Shown piece after piece: positions 16,475 to 25,540 of a stretch of DNA of 64,000 nucleotides. Numbering within the stretch: position 1 is the first letter of the stretch; the number at the start of each line of letters is the position of its first letter. The stretch spans positions 62,001-126,000 of the forward strand of contig NZ_JBHUHP010000002.1 in assembly GCF_042682525.1 (NCBI RefSeq), written 5' to 3'. The translations under genes and the position numbers were made by a program. The notes under the pieces were generated by a model that worked only from the letters and a program-made list of their open reading frames with translations, did no database searches and had not been told where the DNA came from. This DNA is from Blastococcus_B deserti. Lineage in GTDB: Bacteria; Actinomycetota; Actinomycetes; Mycobacteriales; Geodermatophilaceae.

Positions 16475-18268
16475 TCAGCGCACGACGGCCGCCGGTCGCT
16501 CCGTGAGCCAGCGGGTCAGCTCCTCGGCCGGCATCGGCGGGGCGATGTGGAAGCCCTGCGCGAAGGTGCAACCCAGCTCCGCTGCGAGCGCGAGCTGCTC
16601 CGGGGTCTCCACTCCCTCGGCGAGGCTGCGCATGCCGCACGCCGTCGCCAGGCCGACGACCGCAGCGATGGCCGCCGCCGACTGGCTCGGCCGGTCCGTG
16701 GCGCCGGTGACGAGGCTGCGGTCGATCTTCAGCACCCCGGCCGGGATGTTGACCAGCTGGCCCAGGGAGCTGTAGCCGGAGCCGAAGTCGTCGATCGCGA
16801 TCTCGACGCCGGACACCCGCAAGGCCGCGAACTGGGCGGCGGCGCGTTCGGCGTCCTCGGCCACGGAGGTCTCCGTCAGCTCGACCATCAGGTGCCCGGG
16901 CGCCAGCCCCGAGGCCGCCAGTGCCTCGGCGACGTCGTCCACCACGGTGCCGGCGGCCAGCATCGCCGGGCTCACGTTGACGCCGACCAGGAAGGGCAGG
17001 CCCTGCCGGACCCACTCGGCGGTCTGGCGGGTCGCCTCGCCGAGCACCCAGCGGGTCAGCGGGCCGATCAGCTCGCCCTGCTCGGCCACCGGGACGAAGT
17101 CGCCGGGTGGCACCATGCCGCGCTCGGGGTGCCGCCAGCGGACGAGGGCCTCGGCCCCCGCGACCTGTCCGCTCGGCAGGTGCAGCACGGGCTGGTAGTG
17201 CAGGACCAGCTGGCCGTCGTCGATCGCCTCGGCCAGCTCGGCGGCCAGCCGGACCCTCTGCTGCACGGCGTGCCGCAGGTCGGGGCTGAACACCCGGACC
17301 CGGTTGCGGCCCGCCGCCTTGGCGGCGTACATGGCCAGGTCTGCGTCGCGGACGAGGTCGGTGGAGCGCAGGTCGGTGGAGCGCAGGGCGGTGGACCCGC
17401 CCGGGGCCGCGGCGGCGATGCCGATGCTCGCCGAGAGCCGCAGGGCGCGGCCGGCCACGCCGAACGGCGCCGCGAAGGCGGTCTGGAACCGGCGCGCCAG
17501 CAGTTCCGCGCCGTCGGCGTCGCAGTCCCGGCACAGGACGACGAACTCGTCCCCGCCGAGGCGGCCCACGGTGTCCTCGGCCCGGGTGCCGGCCATCAGG
17601 CGAGCGGCGACCTGCCGGAGCAGCTCGTCCCCGACCTCGTGCCCCAGTGAGTCGTTGACGTCCTTGAACCCGTCGACGTCCAGGAACAGCACCGCGATCG
17701 AGCGCTGCGCCCTGCGCAGCTCGGTCTCGATCAGCTCGTGCAGGTGCGCCCGGTTGGGGAGTTCGGTGAGGTGGTCGTGCCGGGCCTGCCAGTGCGACGC
17801 CTGCTCGGCGCGGACGCGCGCGGTCACGTCGGTGTGCGTGACGACGACGTGGCCGGCCTCGTCGACCCGTGTGGCCTGCACGTGGAACCAGCGGAGGTCA
17901 CCGTCCGCGGGACTGGGCAGTGCGCGGTCGACCGACACCTCGGAGCGCCGGCCCTGCGCCAGCTCCCGGAGGGCGTGCACGAGGGCGCGGGCATCGGCGT
18001 CGTCGTGCAGCCGGAGCGCATCGGCGTAGTAGTCGGCGCCCTCGGTGATGTGCTCCCCGAGCTCCTCTCCCGCCGCCCGCCAGGCCCGGTTCCCCATGAC
18101 CACCGTGCCGTCGGGATCGAGCAGGACCGTCGGGGAGGGAAGGGCGTCGAGCACGGCCTCGACGACGACGGCGTCGGCCGTGGCCGCGCCCTCGCGTCGG
18201 CCCACGTCGAGCGGCAGCTCCGCCTTGCCCGATCCTTCTCGCACGTCTCCCCCGTCGGCCACGGACAC
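16475..18268 (-). CDS. PAS-GGDEF-EAL cyclic-di-GMP signalling protein
   Basis: 597 residues. A PAS-like sensor (about 35-155, ending VVVTHTDVTARVRAEQ) is followed by a GGDEF domain with intact GGDEF in VGRLGGDEFVVLCR, then an EAL domain with AEALVRWRHPERGMVPP, NVSP, DDFGSGYSSL and EGVET. Both synthase and phosphodiesterase motifs look complete, so it may make and degrade c-di-GMP or regulate one by the other; net activity cannot be read. A short tandem duplication (LRSTDLRSTDL) lies near the GGDEF C-terminus. No membrane segment is evident. Confidence 0.92.
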   Translation of the reverse strand: MSVADGGDVREGSGKAELPLDVGRREGAATADAVVVEAVLDALPSPTVLLDPDGTVVMGNRAWRAAGEELGEHITEGADYYADALRLHDDADARALVHALRELAQGRRSEVSVDRALPSPADGDLRWFHVQATRVDEAGHVVVTHTDVTARVRAEQASHWQARHDHLTELPNRAHLHELIETELRRAQRSIAVLFLDVDGFKDVNDSLGHEVGDELLRQVAARLMAGTRAEDTVGRLGGDEFVVLCRDCDADGAELLARRFQTAFAAPFGVAGRALRLSASIGIAAAAPGGSTALRSTDLRSTDLVRDADLAMYAAKAAGRNRVRVFSPDLRHAVQQRVRLAAELAEAIDDGQLVLHYQPVLHLPSGQVAGAEALVRWRHPERGMVPPGDFVPVAEQGELIGPLTRWVLGEATRQTAEWVRQGLPFLVGVNVSPAMLAAGTVVDDVAEALAASGLAPGHLMVELTETSVAEDAERAAAQFAALRVSGVEIAIDDFGSGYSSLGQLVNIPAGVLKIDRSLVTGATDRPSQSAAAIAAVVGLATACGMRSLAEGVETPEQLALAAELGCTFAQGFHIAPPMPAEELTRWLTERPAAVVR

Positions 18269-18366
18269 ACCTGTGGCGGCCCTTCATCACTCCATCGGCA
18301 GGCGTGACCGGGGCACGACACCTCGGCGCTCCGGTACCCGAGAGGAGTGGGACGCCACCACCGGGT

Positions 18367-18702
18367 TCAGGCCGGGCGGGTCTCCTCGGCGATCCACCGG
18401 AGGTAGGCCGGATTGCCACCGACCAGCGGGAGGGCGATCACGCAGGGGACGTCGTAGGGATGCAGCTCGGCGGTGCGGGCGACGATGGCCGGCACGAGGG
18501 AACGCCGGGTGTGCAGCGCCACGCGCGCCTCGGGCTCGTCGTGCACCGAACCCTGCCACCGGTAGACCGACCGGATCGCGGCCAGCTGGTGCCCGCAGGC
18601 GGCGAGCCGCTCCTCGACCAGCGTGCGGGTGAAGCGGGCGAGCCAGTCGGCGTCGCCGGCGGTGACGACGACCTCGCAGTACTCCTCGTCCACGCCCGTC
18701 AT
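18367..18702 (-). CDS. cutA: CutA-type divalent-cation tolerance protein
   Basis: 111 residues from ATG at 18702, preceded by GGAGGAGAGG. It shows the trimeric CutA ferredoxin-like fold: EVVVTAGDADWLARFTRTLVEERLAAC, VYRWQGSVHDEPEA, LHTRRSLVPAIVARTAELHPYDVP and the terminal GNPAYLRWI. CutA proteins are PII-like; copper binding was the original proposal, while a general role remains unclear. Confidence 0.9.
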   Translation of the reverse strand: MTGVDEEYCEVVVTAGDADWLARFTRTLVEERLAACGHQLAAIRSVYRWQGSVHDEPEARVALHTRRSLVPAIVARTAELHPYDVPCVIALPLVGGNPAYLRWIAEETRPA

Positions 18703-18758
18703 CCTCTCCTCCACCGATGCGGGCGTGGAACGCCGGTCCCCGCGGGTAGGGGCCGGTC

Positions 18759-18995
18759 ATGACCGACGACATGACGATCCGGATCGACAGCGAGGAGTAC
18801 GTCCTGCGGCAGGACGGCGAGGGGCTCCAGGTGGGTCGCCGCAACGGGACCGACGTGGCGTGGTTGGACACGGTCGAGATCGAGTTGCTGCCCGGGCCGG
18901 CCCGCGAGGCGCTCGACCGCGGCGACATGTCCGACGAGTCCCTGATGACGGCCTTGCGCGGCGTCACCCAGGCCGAGATCGAGCGCGGCGGCTGA
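18759..18995 (+). CDS. Small hypothetical protein
   Basis: 78 residues, acidic, alternating strand-like segments (MTIRIDSEEYVLR, QVGRRNGTDVAWLD) with a C-terminal helix (ESLMTALRGVTQAEIERG). Good codon composition and ATG start, transcribed away from cutA. No recognised family or catalytic motif. Confidence 0.5.
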   Translation: MTDDMTIRIDSEEYVLRQDGEGLQVGRRNGTDVAWLDTVEIELLPGPAREALDRGDMSDESLMTALRGVTQAEIERGG

Positions 18996-19099
18996 CCGTC
19001 GCCGGAGAGCGCGCGTCCTCGGCGGAGGGGGCACCCGCGCTCCCCACCTCCGTCCCCCTCGGCGGGCCGCCCGGCCGGCGGGCCGTCAGCGGCTCGGGG

Positions 19100-20178
<1,079 letters not shown>

Positions 20179-20182
<4 letters not shown>

Positions 20183-20637
20183 ACCGGGAACTCGCAGACC
20201 GGCTGGACCCGCTCGCCGACGACGTCGAGGCGGTCGGCGATGCGGATGGCGAGCTGCTCGTCGACCGGGTTGGCCGTCGCCGAGTAGAGGGCCGCCAGCA
20301 GGTCCTCCATGCCGGCGCTCAGGTCGTCGGACCGGGGTTCGCGCCACACCTCGTCGAGGACGGCCTCCAGCTCGGCCACCGCTCCGGAGAGCTCGCGCCG
20401 GGCCCGGTCGTCCCGCGGCTCGAGCAGCAGCGTGCCGACCGCGGTCGGGATGGCGTCGACGTACCGGGAGCCGGCCAGGCGTGCGCAGAAGTCCGGCGCT
20501 CTGGGCGGCGCCTGGTAGGAGGGCACGGCCACGTCGTCGCGGGCAGCGGGAGCGGCGGTGTCCTCGTCGTCGGTGCAGGCGGTCAGGCCACCGAGCAGGA
20601 GGGCCACGGCCAGCACGCCGGTGCCCCTGATCCCCAT
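20179..20637 (-). CDS. Predicted lipoprotein, unknown function
   Basis: 152 residues with a lipoprotein signal: hydrophobic VLAVALLLGGLTAC, where Cys21 would be lipidated. The mature part is helical with two cysteines (FCARLAG and VQPVCEF) and no known motif. It is upstream of, and overlaps by 4 bases, the repeat-tailed exported protein, suggesting the two act together at the cell surface (inference). Confidence 0.72.
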
Positions 20638-20693
20638 GGCCTCGAACGTAAGCTGCGCTGAGTGATCCGGACACCGATCGGCGCCCGGTCAGG

Positions 20694-20713
20694 GGTCACC
20701 TGATCGGGTGACC
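20694..20713 (-). terminator. Short GC hairpin downstream of the flavoprotein gene
   Basis: GGTCACC (20694-20700) and GGTGACC (20707-20713) pair around a 6-base loop, 31 bases beyond the stop of the last gene in the LodA-like operon. It is a modest candidate for the operon terminator. Confidence 0.35.
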
Positions 20714-20744
20714 GCCTCACCCCCCGTGGCGGTCGGCGCGCGCC

Positions 20745-22157
20745 TCAGCGGCCGCGGGGGCTCGGCGGGCACCCTGCGGTCGGGGCCGTGGCACGTTCCG
20801 GATCGGCGACCTCCAGGAGCGCGTGCCGGTGCAGCCACTCGGCGAGCTGCAGGCCGCGGCCCGGCCAGGCCCGGTCCCAGTGCGCGACCGCCGCGGCGAG
20901 GGTCGGTGCCGCCCGGAGCTGCTCGAGGACCGGCGCGACCGGGTGGCCGCCGACGAAGGCGACCGGCCGGTCCAGGCCGGGAGCGTGCAGTGCCGGCCGG
21001 TGGTCGACCGCGTCGCCGACCAGGCACGCCGTCGGCCGCAGAGCAGCGGACGGGACCAGGCGGGTACGCCGCGGGAGCAGGTCGGCGAGCGCCGGCCCCG
21101 GGGACCGGGTCGCGACCGCCGGCGGAGCGGCGCGCCGCTGCCAGAACCGCTCCCCGGCGTGCCGCTGGTGCTCCCGGTACAGCGCCGACGCCGTGCGCGC
21201 GTGCACGTCCGCGGCGGCGCGCACCAGGTCGCCGTAGTACTCGAGGGCGGCCGCGCCGTTCCCGCCGCCGAGCAGCGTGGCGGCGGTCGCGGCGGCGGCC
21301 AGCCCGCTCTGGACCGCCGTCTGGACGCCGGAGGACGACAGCGGGTCGATGGCGAACGCCGCCTCCCCCACCCGGACGGCGTCGGCCTCGACCGGCGGCC
21401 GCACCCGGTAGCTCGTCGCGTCGCACACCCGGACCGGAGCGCCCTCGGGCGGCGCGCCGACGCCCGGCGCGGCTCCAGCGAACCTTTCGAGGAGGGAGCC
21501 GCCGCCCTCGGCGGCGAGGACCTCGGGATCGGTGACGGCGAGGGTCCGCACGTGACCGCCGGGAAGGGCGGCGGCCCACAGCCAGCCGTCCGCGACCGCG
21601 GCGATCCGGGTCTGCGGGCCGTCGGCGGGCCAGGCGCCCGCCCACCGGGCGTGGACGGCCACGGTGCGCGGCGAGGTGGCCTCGCGCCGTCCCCCCAGCA
21701 GCCGCCGACGCCCGGTGGCGTCGGCGAGGAAGCGGGCGTGGACCGCGCCGTCGGGAGTCGGCACCCGCCAGCCCCCGGCGACCCGTTCGGGACGATCCGC
21801 GCGGAGCGGTGCCCGCACGACCGCGCCGGCTGCCCGCGCGCGGTCCAGCAGGAGAGTGTCGAAGGCGCCGCGGTCGACGGTCAGCCCCTCGCCCAGGAGC
21901 AGCTGCTCCTCCTCGTCGGTGCGCCATCGGACACCGGCCGTGCGCACCGGCACGCCCGTGGCCCGGGCGGCGGCGCGCGGTATCCCCGCCGCGTCCAGCA
22001 CGGGCCAGGCCGCGGGGCTCAGCGACTCCCCCACGTGCTGTCGGGGAAACGGCCGCCGCTCGAGCACCACGACCCGGTGCCCGAGGCGGGCGAGCCGGGC
22101 GGCCACCGTGGCTCCGGCGGGCCCGCCGCCCAGGACGCAGACGTCCCAGGCGGTCAC
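20745..22157 (-). CDS. FAD-dependent monooxygenase/halogenase-fold protein, LodB/QhpG-like
   Basis: 470 residues. The FAD dinucleotide-binding motif is at the N-terminus (VCVLGGGPAGATVAARL), with the family's PRQHVGESLSP block and the second FAD motif VRVGEAAFAIDPLSSSGVQTA. This is the group-A flavoprotein/tryptophan-halogenase-like fold. LodB, required for cysteine tryptophylquinone formation in LodA, and QhpG, acting on the quinohemoprotein amine dehydrogenase gamma subunit, belong to it. GTG at 22157 overlaps the radical SAM stop (GTGA). It is the last gene of the five-gene operon; by analogy it would hydroxylate a tryptophan of the Cys/Trp-rich protein at 23463-24209 (inference). Confidence 0.82.
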   Translation of the reverse strand: MTAWDVCVLGGGPAGATVAARLARLGHRVVVLERRPFPRQHVGESLSPAAWPVLDAAGIPRAAARATGVPVRTAGVRWRTDEEEQLLLGEGLTVDRGAFDTLLLDRARAAGAVVRAPLRADRPERVAGGWRVPTPDGAVHARFLADATGRRRLLGGRREATSPRTVAVHARWAGAWPADGPQTRIAAVADGWLWAAALPGGHVRTLAVTDPEVLAAEGGGSLLERFAGAAPGVGAPPEGAPVRVCDATSYRVRPPVEADAVRVGEAAFAIDPLSSSGVQTAVQSGLAAAATAATLLGGGNGAAALEYYGDLVRAAADVHARTASALYREHQRHAGERFWQRRAAPPAVATRSPGPALADLLPRRTRLVPSAALRPTACLVGDAVDHRPALHAPGLDRPVAFVGGHPVAPVLEQLRAAPTLAAAVAHWDRAWPGRGLQLAEWLHRHALLEVADPERATAPTAGCPPSPRGR

Positions 22158-23470
22158 CCGGCGAACCAGTCCGGCCGCTGCGCCGACAGCCGCGCGTAGG
22201 CGCCGATCGACCAGTGCAGCCAACCCCGGATGTAGTCGCAGGCCGGCCGGCCGCGGGCGATCACCTCGTGGTGGCAGCCTCCGCCGCAGAGGTAGCGCGC
22301 CCAGCAGCCGCGGCAGGGTTCCTGGCGGTGCACGTGCCGCTCGTCGAGCCAGCGCAGCTGCCGCCGGCGGTCGATGCCCTCGGTCACCGAGCCGAACGCG
22401 GCGGCCGGGTCGCCGACGAAGCGGTGGCAGGCGGCGAGGTCGCCGTCGGCGGAGACGCCGAGGTAGCCGGCGCCCGCCCCGCACGGATAGGGCCGGTGGG
22501 TGCCGCGGTGGATCTCGCGCATCGCGGTGACGGCGTTGGTGAACGGGTACCGCTCCCCGGCGAGCACCCGGCGCTCGAACTCCTGCCCGCAGGCCACCAT
22601 CTCGCCGAGCATCGTCATCAGCTCGGCCCGGCCCAGTTCGTCGCGCCCCGTCGGCGAGCGCAGCAGCGGCGAGAACCCGACGCCGTGGAAGCCCAGCCCG
22701 ACGAAGGTGTCCAGCGTGTCCACCAGACCGAGGTTGACCGGGGTGACGGTGACCCGGGCCGACACCTGCATCCTGCGCTGGCGCTGCAGCAGCGGGGCGA
22801 CCCGTTCGAGGACCCGCTCGTAGCTGCCGCGGCCGCCGAGGAACGGCCGCAGCCGGTCGTGCACCAGGGCCGGCCCGTCGAGGCTGACGGTGACGGCGAA
22901 CGCGTGCTCCTCGAAGAAGTCGCCGTCGTCCGCGGTCAGCCGGGTCCCGTTGGTGGTGATCGAGAACGTGACCTCGGCGCCGCGCCGCCCGGCGACCTCG
23001 ACCGCCCGGGCGGTCGCCGCCCGGATCACCGGGCGGTTGAGCAGCGGCTCCCCGCCGAGGAAGGCGAGGTTGACCCGGTCCCCCGGTCCCACCTCCGCGA
23101 ACAGCAGGTCGACCGACGCGAGTGCGGTCTCCAGCGGCATGTCCGCCGCCGGGCCGCCGAAGCCGCCGCCGTCGGCGTAGCAGTAGGTGCAGCCCAGGTT
23201 GCACTTCTGCGCGACCGCGAGCGACAGCGCGCGCACCGGTGGCCGGGCGGGCGGGACGTCGTCGACGTACGGGGTGCCGTCGAGACCCAGCCGCGCCAGC
23301 TGGTCCCGCACGGCGGCGTCGTCGCCGGCGCGGGTCGCCCTGTCGAGAAGGGCATAGGTCGACTCGTCGACGTCGTAGAGCCGGCTGCCGTCGGGGACGA
23401 AGACGTGCCGCCCGTCGACCAGGTGGACGTCGGGGCTGCGCGGGGCCGCCCGGGCGGCCAGCTCAGTCAC
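22154..23470 (-). CDS. Radical SAM/SPASM peptide-modifying enzyme, QhpD-like
   Basis: 438 residues. A leader-binding-like N-terminal domain of about 75 residues (VHLVDGRHVFVPDGSRLYDVD, read in parts) precedes the radical SAM core with CNLGCTYC, Cys90/94/97, binding the 4Fe-4S/SAM cluster. It has FLGGEPLL and ITTNGT as expected. The C-terminal SPASM region has CGAGAGYLG, ACHRF, CRGCWARYLCGGGC and a final Cys, enough for two auxiliary clusters. QhpD of this class forms thioether cross-links in the quinohemoprotein amine dehydrogenase small subunit. Its start overlaps the end of the Cys/Trp-rich gene by 8 bases, which makes that protein the probable substrate. Confidence 0.88.
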   Translation of the reverse strand: MTELAARAAPRSPDVHLVDGRHVFVPDGSRLYDVDESTYALLDRATRAGDDAAVRDQLARLGLDGTPYVDDVPPARPPVRALSLAVAQKCNLGCTYCYADGGGFGGPAADMPLETALASVDLLFAEVGPGDRVNLAFLGGEPLLNRPVIRAATARAVEVAGRRGAEVTFSITTNGTRLTADDGDFFEEHAFAVTVSLDGPALVHDRLRPFLGGRGSYERVLERVAPLLQRQRRMQVSARVTVTPVNLGLVDTLDTFVGLGFHGVGFSPLLRSPTGRDELGRAELMTMLGEMVACGQEFERRVLAGERYPFTNAVTAMREIHRGTHRPYPCGAGAGYLGVSADGDLAACHRFVGDPAAAFGSVTEGIDRRRQLRWLDERHVHRQEPCRGCWARYLCGGGCHHEVIARGRPACDYIRGWLHWSIGAYARLSAQRPDWFAG

Positions 23471-24209
23471 GGTCGCGACCCTCGACGACGAACCGCAGCA
23501 GACCCTGCCAGTTGCGGAACAGCTCGTCGTAGGAGATCTGCTGGGCGTCCGGGACGTCGTAGCGGCGGGGCTGCCGGCTGCGCGCCAGCCAGTTGTTGCC
23601 GACGCTCGGGCCCTGGGGGGTCGCGTCGACGTTGACGTAGTCGGGCCGGCTGGCCGCCCAGTAGTAGCAGCCGCACTCGCGGTAGTCGTTCTGCCAGGGC
23701 GAGCAGAGGCTCTGGGTCAGCTCGCCCGGCTCGGCCACCGGCTCGTCGAGGAGCGGAACGACCTCGCCGGTCTCGGCGCTGCGGACGAACAGGGAACGCA
23801 CCCGCAGCTCGACGGTCTCCGTCGTCCCCGCGTCGACGTCGAGGAACACGCAGGGCACCAGCTCTCCGGTGGACGCCGCGAGCACCCCGGCGAGGGCGTT
23901 GGACCACTCCAGCCAGGTGAACCCGTCGTCGGGGACGTCCGGACCGAAGACCGGCGTCCAGGTCTGCACGCCGCCGACCTCAATGAGCAGCCGACCCCCC
24001 AGCCGGGCCAGCTCGCCCGCGCCGCGGACGACGAGACCGCTGGCCTCGTGCAGCTCGATGCCCTCGAGGATCCGCCGCCAGACGTTGCGGAAGTCGAACT
24101 CCAGGCCCGGGAAGCAGTTGGAGATCGCCGACTCCGGCAGCGTGCTGGGCGGGTTGCCGGCGGCCCGGTGGTGCAGCTGGGCGGTGAGGTTGCGCGGCTC
24201 GATGCTCAC
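23463..24209 (-). CDS. LodA/GoxA-type oxidase C-terminal domain as a separate Cys/Trp-rich protein
   Basis: 248 residues. Near the N-terminus NCFPGLEFDFRNVWRR (31-46) resembles the LodA/GoxA motif around FPGIE. Near the C-terminus the segment GELTQSLCSPWQNDY (162-176), ECGC (178-181) and YYWAASRPD (182-190) matches the LodA-family PGDLTK...PWQ-D...C...W-P-A-x-R-P-D block that contains quinone-forming residues. Cysteines lie at 32, 120, 169, 179 and 181; candidate Trp are 172 and 184. In LodA a Cys and a Trp join as cysteine tryptophylquinone. GTG overlaps the upstream N-terminal-domain gene (GTGA). Which residues are modified is not decidable by eye. Confidence 0.78.
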   Translation of the reverse strand: MSIEPRNLTAQLHHRAAGNPPSTLPESAISNCFPGLEFDFRNVWRRILEGIELHEASGLVVRGAGELARLGGRLLIEVGGVQTWTPVFGPDVPDDGFTWLEWSNALAGVLAASTGELVPCVFLDVDAGTTETVELRVRSLFVRSAETGEVVPLLDEPVAEPGELTQSLCSPWQNDYRECGCYYWAASRPDYVNVDATPQGPSVGNNWLARSRQPRRYDVPDAQQISYDELFRNWQGLLRFVVEGRDRD

Positions 24210-25540
24210 GGCTGTGCTCCTCCGTCAGTCCCTCCGCCGGCGTCGGGGAAGACCGGCCCGCGGACCAGGGCCCGGATGAGGGCGACCTGCCGGCGGGTGA
24301 GGGCGAGGTGGCGGCCGTCGGCGCCGCGCATCATGGCCGGCATCTTGCGGCGGCCGCGGTCGGTGAGGTCGCCGACCTCGTCGTGGTCGCGCAGCACGTC
24401 GGCGAACCACGGCGCCGCGCCGCTGCGCAGGGCCAGCAGCAGGCTCATGTGCAGCTGCTCGAGCGCCACCGTGTCGACCAGCGCCCGGGCCATGATCGGT
24501 TCCCGCCGCCGGCCCTCCCCCTGGTCGTGCGCGGCCATGCCCCCGACGTTCTGCGCCGCGGTGTTCATCAGCCGGACGTTCTCGAAGGCGCGCCGGACGA
24601 TCTCCTCGACGTGCTCGAGCGTCGCCTCCTCCGGCGCGGGGTCGGGGCCGAACAGCGCCTGCTCCAGCTCGTCGGCGACGGTGCGGATCGGCAGGCCGTC
24701 GGGGGCGTACGTCGGCGGGCCGACGCCGACCCGCCCGAAGGCCGACAGGGTCCGGTCCCCCAGCGTCAGCGTCACGCGCACCAGGCCGTCGCAGCCGTCG
24801 TCGAGGTACCCGCGGCTGGCCCCCTGCGCGTCCAGCGCGTAGATCTGGCCGGGCACGGTGGTCAGCGGCCCGCGGTCGCGGTAGCCCTGCCACCGGCCGC
24901 GGCTCGCGTCGTAGACGACGTCGCGGACGCTGGCGTCGGGCGGCGGCCCCGCGGGGGGCGGCGTCCGGCTGGCCCCGTAGACGAAGCCGCGCCCGGGCGT
25001 GAACCGCAGCCGGATCGCCGGGTGCGCGGCGGTCGGCCGGATGAACTGGACGGAGCCGAAGGGGATCACCTTGCCCGGCCAGAAGTTGGCGCACCTGCCC
25101 TGGAGCGGGTGGACGGCGTGGTCGCCGATGTCGCCGCTGTCGGCGGTGACCCGGTCGGCGTCGTCCCCGGTGCGGCGCAGCACCTTGAGGTTGGCGACCT
25201 CGACCCGCCACGTGACGTCGGAGACCGTGGCGCCCTCGGGAGCGAGCAGCTCGGGGGTGAGCGGCTCGAGCTGGTCGTCGTCGGTGAGCGCCCAGGCCTC
25301 GAGGAACGGCGCGACCGGTCGCACGAGACCGTTCTCGGTGAAGGTCACCGCGTTCGGGACGAACGCGCGGGTGATCTCGCCGGTGGCCCGGTCGACCTCG
25401 AGCGTCTCCGCCGGACGCAGGAACCGGTAGCCGAGCGGCCGCTGCGGATCGACCGTGACGTCGTAGTTGTCCATCGGGGTGGGTGCGGCGCCGAAGCGGG
25501 CGATGGCCAGCGGCGGCAGCACCCGCAGTTCGCGGATCAC
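24206..25540 (-). CDS. LodA/GoxA-type oxidase N-terminal domain as a separate protein
   Basis: 444 residues. The opening IRELRVLPPLAIARFGAAP matches the LodA/GoxA start (R-x-x-I-x-P-x-I-G-I-A-R-x-G). The central VSDVTWRVEVANLK corresponds to their ITWTVHxANKK strand, and the end MPAMMRGADGRHLALTRRQVALI to the family's MP-x-L-x-G...LT-x-x-Q block. LodA is about 726 residues; this protein plus the next one total 692, so the ancestral chain seems split just after this block. There is no signal peptide. It overlaps both neighbours by GTGA. Likely part of a two-chain amine or amino-acid oxidase (inference). Confidence 0.76.
   Translation of the reverse strand: MIRELRVLPPLAIARFGAAPTPMDNYDVTVDPQRPLGYRFLRPAETLEVDRATGEITRAFVPNAVTFTENGLVRPVAPFLEAWALTDDDQLEPLTPELLAPEGATVSDVTWRVEVANLKVLRRTGDDADRVTADSGDIGDHAVHPLQGRCANFWPGKVIPFGSVQFIRPTAAHPAIRLRFTPGRGFVYGASRTPPPAGPPPDASVRDVVYDASRGRWQGYRDRGPLTTVPGQIYALDAQGASRGYLDDGCDGLVRVTLTLGDRTLSAFGRVGVGPPTYAPDGLPIRTVADELEQALFGPDPAPEEATLEHVEEIVRRAFENVRLMNTAAQNVGGMAAHDQGEGRRREPIMARALVDTVALEQLHMSLLLALRSGAAPWFADVLRDHDEVGDLTDRGRRKMPAMMRGADGRHLALTRRQVALIRALVRGPVFPDAGGGTDGGAQP

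Noticed and set aside
22154..23470. Mycofactocin or FxsB-type RiPP radical SAM assignment
   Set aside because: None of the mycofactocin partners and no short leader peptide gene are present; the neighbours are LodA-like proteins and a LodB/QhpG-like flavoprotein, so QhpD-like is the better reading.
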